From positions 1 to 7,066 of the forward strand of contig JAKSCN010000447.1 of the NCBI GenBank assembly GCA_022360595.1: DNA of 7,066 nt. Direction: 5' to 3'. Made by a program: the position numbers and the translations under genes. Below the pieces are notes generated by a model. The model made no database searches. It worked only from the letters and a program-made list of their open reading frames with translations, and was not told the origin of the DNA. The stretch comes from Chromatiales bacterium. Its GTDB lineage: Bacteria > Pseudomonadota > Gammaproteobacteria > Chromatiales > Chromatiaceae. Of this stretch, positions 5,671-7,066 are shown piece after piece. How positions within the stretch are numbered: the stretch's first letter is position 1; each line of letters begins with the position of its first letter.

Positions 5671-5739
5671 GATCTGTGTCATCACACATTTTTCCCAACA
5701 GTAATAAGCTAGTTTGTAAGCATTATAGTAATTAATTCT

Positions 5740-6153
5740 ATGAGCGTATTAGACAATATTAAGATTTCAGTCGAGCCCATGAGGAGCGTGGGATTGACTG
5801 AGAATGCACTTCCGCTGCTGCACGAAATACGCCATGCATTAATTAAATTCGTAGAGACCAGCGAGCCGACCACGCTTGATCTTCAAGCGATTCCTTTTGG
5901 GCCTGGGGATGAGGAGAAACTACTTTCGTTTCTTGGTGTAGGAGAGGTCAGTGCTGCGCTAAACGCTCTGGGTGAATCCCGTGTGTTCGAAACCGGCTAT
6001 CCCGGTGTCTGGGTTGTTGAACATCGCAATACAGAGCAGGGCAGAGTTGCTTTACAGATTGAGGTAACTGATGTGCCGGCCATATTGCGGACGCAGAGCG
6101 CAGATCTCCACGACAGCATTGCCTTGATCGGCGATACGCTGCAAACAGAATAA
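5740..6153 (+). CDS. hupH: HupH/HyaF-type hydrogenase expression protein, short form
   Basis: The 137-aa product corresponds to the conserved C-terminal region of HupH/HyaF proteins, accessory factors that help mature the iron-sulfur small subunit of uptake hydrogenases. Matching segments are LPLLHEIRHAL (24-34), IPFGPGDEEKLLSFLGVGEVSA (51-72), the ETGYPGVWVVEHRN block (84-97) and IEVTDVPAILRTQ (107-119). Classical HupH and HyaF are about 280 aa, so this is roughly half length; no frameshifted remainder is visible upstream, so it looks like an intact single-domain form. The ATG at 5740 has no clear ribosome binding site, and the next in-frame ATG (5779) has none either. It lies 38 bp before the small-subunit gene and very probably in the same transcript. 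The family call rests on these segments; its exact role in this organism is inferred. Confidence 0.85.
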   Translation: MSVLDNIKISVEPMRSVGLTENALPLLHEIRHALIKFVETSEPTTLDLQAIPFGPGDEEKLLSFLGVGEVSAALNALGESRVFETGYPGVWVVEHRNTEQGRVALQIEVTDVPAILRTQSADLHDSIALIGDTLQTE

Positions 6154-6191
6154 ATTCATAACATACCAAGCCTCGTTCATTGGGAGGTAAC

Positions 6192-7066
6192 ATGGCTGAC
6201 AAAAAGACCCTTGGTGAGAGCCTTCGGCTTCATGGGGTGTCTCGGCGCGGTTTTTTGAAGTTCTGTACCGCGACTGCATCTATGATGGCGTTGCCACCGA
6301 CAATGGTTCCCGCTATTGCCGCTGCGCTGGAAAAGGCTCAACGACCCTCTGTAATCTGGTTATCTTTTCAGGAGTGTACGGGCTGCACAGAGTCACTGAC
6401 CCGCAGCCACGCCCCCTCTATTGAGAGCCTGATATTTGATCACGTGTCACTCGATTATCACCACACACTGCAGGTGGCGGCCGGTGATGCCGCAGAGCAT
6501 GCCCGTGAAGCGGCCATGCATGAGAATGAAGGGAAATACCTGCTGGTGGTGGATGGTTCTATTCCGCTGGATAATCCCGGCTATTCCACCATTGCGGGTA
6601 TCTCCAATCTGCAGATGCTGGAAGAGACGGCCCAAGGTGCCGCGGCTGTTATTGCGGTGGGGACTTGCGCCGCCTATGGTGGTTTGCCAAAAGCCGACCC
6701 GAACCCGACCGGCGCTGTGTCAGTGGCTGATATCATTAAGGACAAACCGATTATCAATGTGCCCGGTTGCCCACCCATTCCAGTCGTGATCACCGGTGTG
6801 CTGGCGCATTTTCTCACCTTTGGCGCCATCCCTGATTTGGATCAGTACGGGCGTCCGATGGCCTTTTACGGGCAGAGCATTCACGATCGCTGCTACCGCC
6901 GTCCCTTCTATGATAAAGGCCTGTTTGCCGAGACCTTTGATGATGAAGGTGCGAAGAAAGGGTGGTGTTTGTACAAGCTCGGTTGTAAAGGGCCAATGAC
7001 CTACAACGCCTGTGCCACCGCCAAATGGAATCAGGGCACCAGTTGGCCGGTTGAGTCCGGACACGG
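6192..7066 (+). CDS. hynS: [NiFe]-hydrogenase small subunit, Tat-exported (3' end outside window)
   Basis: This is the electron-transfer subunit of a periplasm-facing, membrane-associated [NiFe]-hydrogenase. The frame is open for 291 codons from ATG 6192 to the window edge; GGGAGG at 6182-6187 is the ribosome binding site. A twin-arginine signal SRRGFLK (17-23) precedes a hydrophobic stretch ending near residue 45. Proximal [4Fe-4S] ligands are Cys62 and Cys65 (ECTGC), Cys159 (GTCAAYGG) and Cys193 (PGCPP). Distal [4Fe-4S] ligands are His231 and Cys234 (HDRCYRR), Cys259 and Cys265. Cys274 is the first [3Fe-4S] ligand; the remaining two should lie just past the edge. All sit at a constant +46 offset from the Desulfovibrio gigas ligands. 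Gly64 and Gly164 occupy the places of the extra cysteines of O2-tolerant enzymes, so the proximal cluster is of standard type. The large subunit, and perhaps Isp1/Isp2, should follow downstream. Confidence 0.96.
   Translation, partial: MADKKTLGESLRLHGVSRRGFLKFCTATASMMALPPTMVPAIAAALEKAQRPSVIWLSFQECTGCTESLTRSHAPSIESLIFDHVSLDYHHTLQVAAGDAAEHAREAAMHENEGKYLLVVDGSIPLDNPGYSTIAGISNLQMLEETAQGAAAVIAVGTCAAYGGLPKADPNPTGAVSVADIIKDKPIINVPGCPPIPVVITGVLAHFLTFGAIPDLDQYGRPMAFYGQSIHDRCYRRPFYDKGLFAETFDDEGAKKGWCLYKLGCKGPMTYNACATAKWNQGTSWPVESGH

Noticed and set aside
5675..5693. TGTGT-CATC-ACACA followed by five T, resembling an attenuator or terminator before hupH
   Set aside because: A 5-bp stem with two G-C pairs is too weak for an intrinsic terminator, and it lies at the predicted transcript start.

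Overview
The window looks like the chromosome of a sulfur-oxidising gammaproteobacterium that can also use H2. The gene order ftsK-lolA-rarA-crcB-serS is a familiar gammaproteobacterial housekeeping order. A tyrosine-, tryptophan- and glycine-rich secreted protein of the sulfur globule type, together with a membrane-bound-type [NiFe]-hydrogenase locus, points to the Chromatiales-like purple sulfur bacteria and their chemolithotrophic relatives, including sulfur-oxidising symbionts. The organism assignment is inference from gene content; the sequence does not name a genus.

Layout. Positions 1-4452 are a tightly packed plus-strand block: the 3' end of ftsK (chromosome segregation), lolA (periplasmic lipoprotein carrier), rarA (replication-associated recombination ATPase), crcB (fluoride channel), a DUF190/UPF0166 gene overlapping crcB by 4 bp, and serS (seryl-tRNA synthetase). 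A perfect 38-bp palindrome followed by a T-run ends this block. A short minus-strand gene for a sulfur globule protein follows (4528-4800). A 240-bp divergent intergenic region then separates it from a plus-strand hydrogenase locus: a HynD/HyaD/HupD-type maturation protease, a short stand-alone HupH/HyaF-type protein, and the [NiFe]-hydrogenase small subunit. The small subunit has a Tat signal and runs off the right edge without a stop.

Regulation. Both intergenic regions of the accessory half carry sites matching the FNR/Anr consensus TTGAT-N4-(A/G)TCAA. The one upstream of the sulfur globule gene matches 9 of 10 bases and lies about 41 bp upstream of the start predicted from a perfect TATAAT, the class II activator position. 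The one upstream of hupH-hynS matches 10 of 10 bases. The simplest reading is that sulfur storage and H2 use are co-controlled by low oxygen. No mobile element, CRISPR array, tRNA or rRNA gene was seen.
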